Of a DNA stretch of 64,000 bases, positions 63,475 to 64,000 are shown one piece after another. The notes beneath the pieces are model-generated. The model had not been told where the DNA came from, ran no database searches, and saw only the letters and a list, made by a program, of their open reading frames with translations. Where the stretch lies: contig NZ_CP117167.1 of the NCBI RefSeq assembly GCF_028596025.1, positions 6,093,394 to 6,157,393 of the forward strand. The letters are read 5' to 3'. This stretch comes from Mucilaginibacter jinjuensis (lineage in GTDB: Bacteria; Bacteroidota; Bacteroidia; Sphingobacteriales; Sphingobacteriaceae). Each line of letters opens with the position of its first letter. The first letter of the stretch is position 1. A program made the translations under genes and the position numbers.

Positions 63475-64000
63475 ATGAATACTTTCGAAGAAATAAATAT
63501 CAAGGGTTTCGCCGATGAATACATCGACCCAACACTGGACCTTTTTGATGAAATTGAAAAATTAAAAAAGCAGAAGAATGCAGTTATACTGGCACACTAT
63601 TACCAGGAAGGAGATATACAAGACGTTGCCGATTATATTGGCGACAGCCTTGGCCTATCTCAACAAGCTGCAAAAACTGATGCGGATATTATTGTTTTTG
63701 CTGGCGTACACTTTATGGCCGAAACAGCTAAGATCTTATCTCCTGACAAAAAGGTTTTATTACCCGACAGCAAAGCAGGATGCTCACTGGCCGACAGCTG
63801 CCCTCCCCACCTGTTTAAAAAGTTTAAGGAAAACTACCCGGATCACCTGGTTATCACCTACGTAAACTGTACGGCCGAACTTAAAGCTTTAAGTGATATT
63901 GTTTGTACTTCAAGCAATGCTGTACAAATTGTGGAAAGCCTGCCTAAGGATCAGAAAATTATCTTCGGACCGGATAAAAACCTGGGCCGTTATGTAGCCG
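63475..64000 (+). CDS. nadA: Quinolinate synthase, 5' part (cut by window end)
   Basis: The frame opens at ATG 63475 and runs off the window after 175 codons. It shows the NadA signature AVILAHYYQEGDIQDVADYIGDSLGLS, then GVHFMAETAKIL, DSKAGCSLADSCP (first Cys ligand of the 4Fe-4S cluster) and YVNCTAELKALSDIVCTSSNA (Cys in the second motif). It condenses iminoaspartate with dihydroxyacetone phosphate. It is divergent from nadB, its pathway partner. Confidence 0.94.
   Translation, partial: MNTFEEINIKGFADEYIDPTLDLFDEIEKLKKQKNAVILAHYYQEGDIQDVADYIGDSLGLSQQAAKTDADIIVFAGVHFMAETAKILSPDKKVLLPDSKAGCSLADSCPPHLFKKFKENYPDHLVITYVNCTAELKALSDIVCTSSNAVQIVESLPKDQKIIFGPDKNLGRYVA

Noticed and set aside
1..64000. 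CRISPR arrays, rRNA genes, insertion sequences
   Set aside because: No regularly spaced direct repeats, no rRNA-like stretches and no transposase genes were seen on either strand.

Overview
The window is a piece of a Bacteroidota chromosome, most probably from the Sphingobacteriaceae (Mucilaginibacter or Pedobacter type). The evidence is several promoters of the Bacteroidota form TAnnTTTG, a Nif3 / C4 zinc-ribbon pair, DUF4199, DUF2752, DUF4175 and CarboxypepD_reg-like proteins, an Mrp protein without the usual CxxC, and a TTG-started mfd. The genus is an inference from gene content.

Bases 1-21,800 are ordinary chromosome: a partial secreted helical-repeat protein, zinc-ribbon protein and Nif3, an S41 peptidase, three small membrane proteins, mfd, an SGNH lipoprotein, hpt, an M16 peptidase, def, NifU-like and Mrp Fe-S proteins, a GT51 transglycosylase with a long AsmA-like front end, a nitroreductase, a LacI regulator and a PAS histidine kinase.

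Bases 21,851-42,614 are a genomic island inserted in the 3' end of a tRNA-Pro gene. A 16-base piece of the tRNA end is repeated exactly at both borders, and GGGCAC repeats just inside both ends look like arm-type integrase sites. The island carries a tyrosine integrase, a zeta-toxin/antitoxin-like pair, two HTH/excisionase-like proteins, MobC and a relaxase but no transfer genes, so it looks mobilizable rather than conjugative. Its cargo is five DUF1254/DUF1214 proteins under a membrane-anchored AraC regulator, and a compact four-gene operon (86-aa protein, nucleotidyltransferase-HEPN protein, SWIM zinc-finger protein, 82-aa protein) divergent from an XRE regulator. A decayed, internally deleted second copy of the end of that operon lies at 28.2-28.8 kb, on the other side of two DUF1254 genes. 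Both copies carry a long hairpin element whose stems show compensatory changes. The four-gene operon and the hairpin element are the best candidates for undescribed biology.

Bases 42,600-64,000 return to chromosome: tRNA-Pro and a degenerate tRNA-like copy, a 2OG-Fe(II) oxygenase, a flippase and glycosyltransferase, DUF4175 / HATPase / ybeY, glutathione peroxidase, an Mla-type ABC transporter, an ABC-F protein, mnmG, a gamma-carbonic anhydrase homologue, tRNA-Gly, nadB and partial nadA. Two perfect parS palindromes sit just before mnmG, and five perfect DnaA boxes lie in the 5' part of nadB and the AT-rich nadB-nadA gap. Together these suggest that the chromosomal replication origin lies at about 62.5-63.4 kb.
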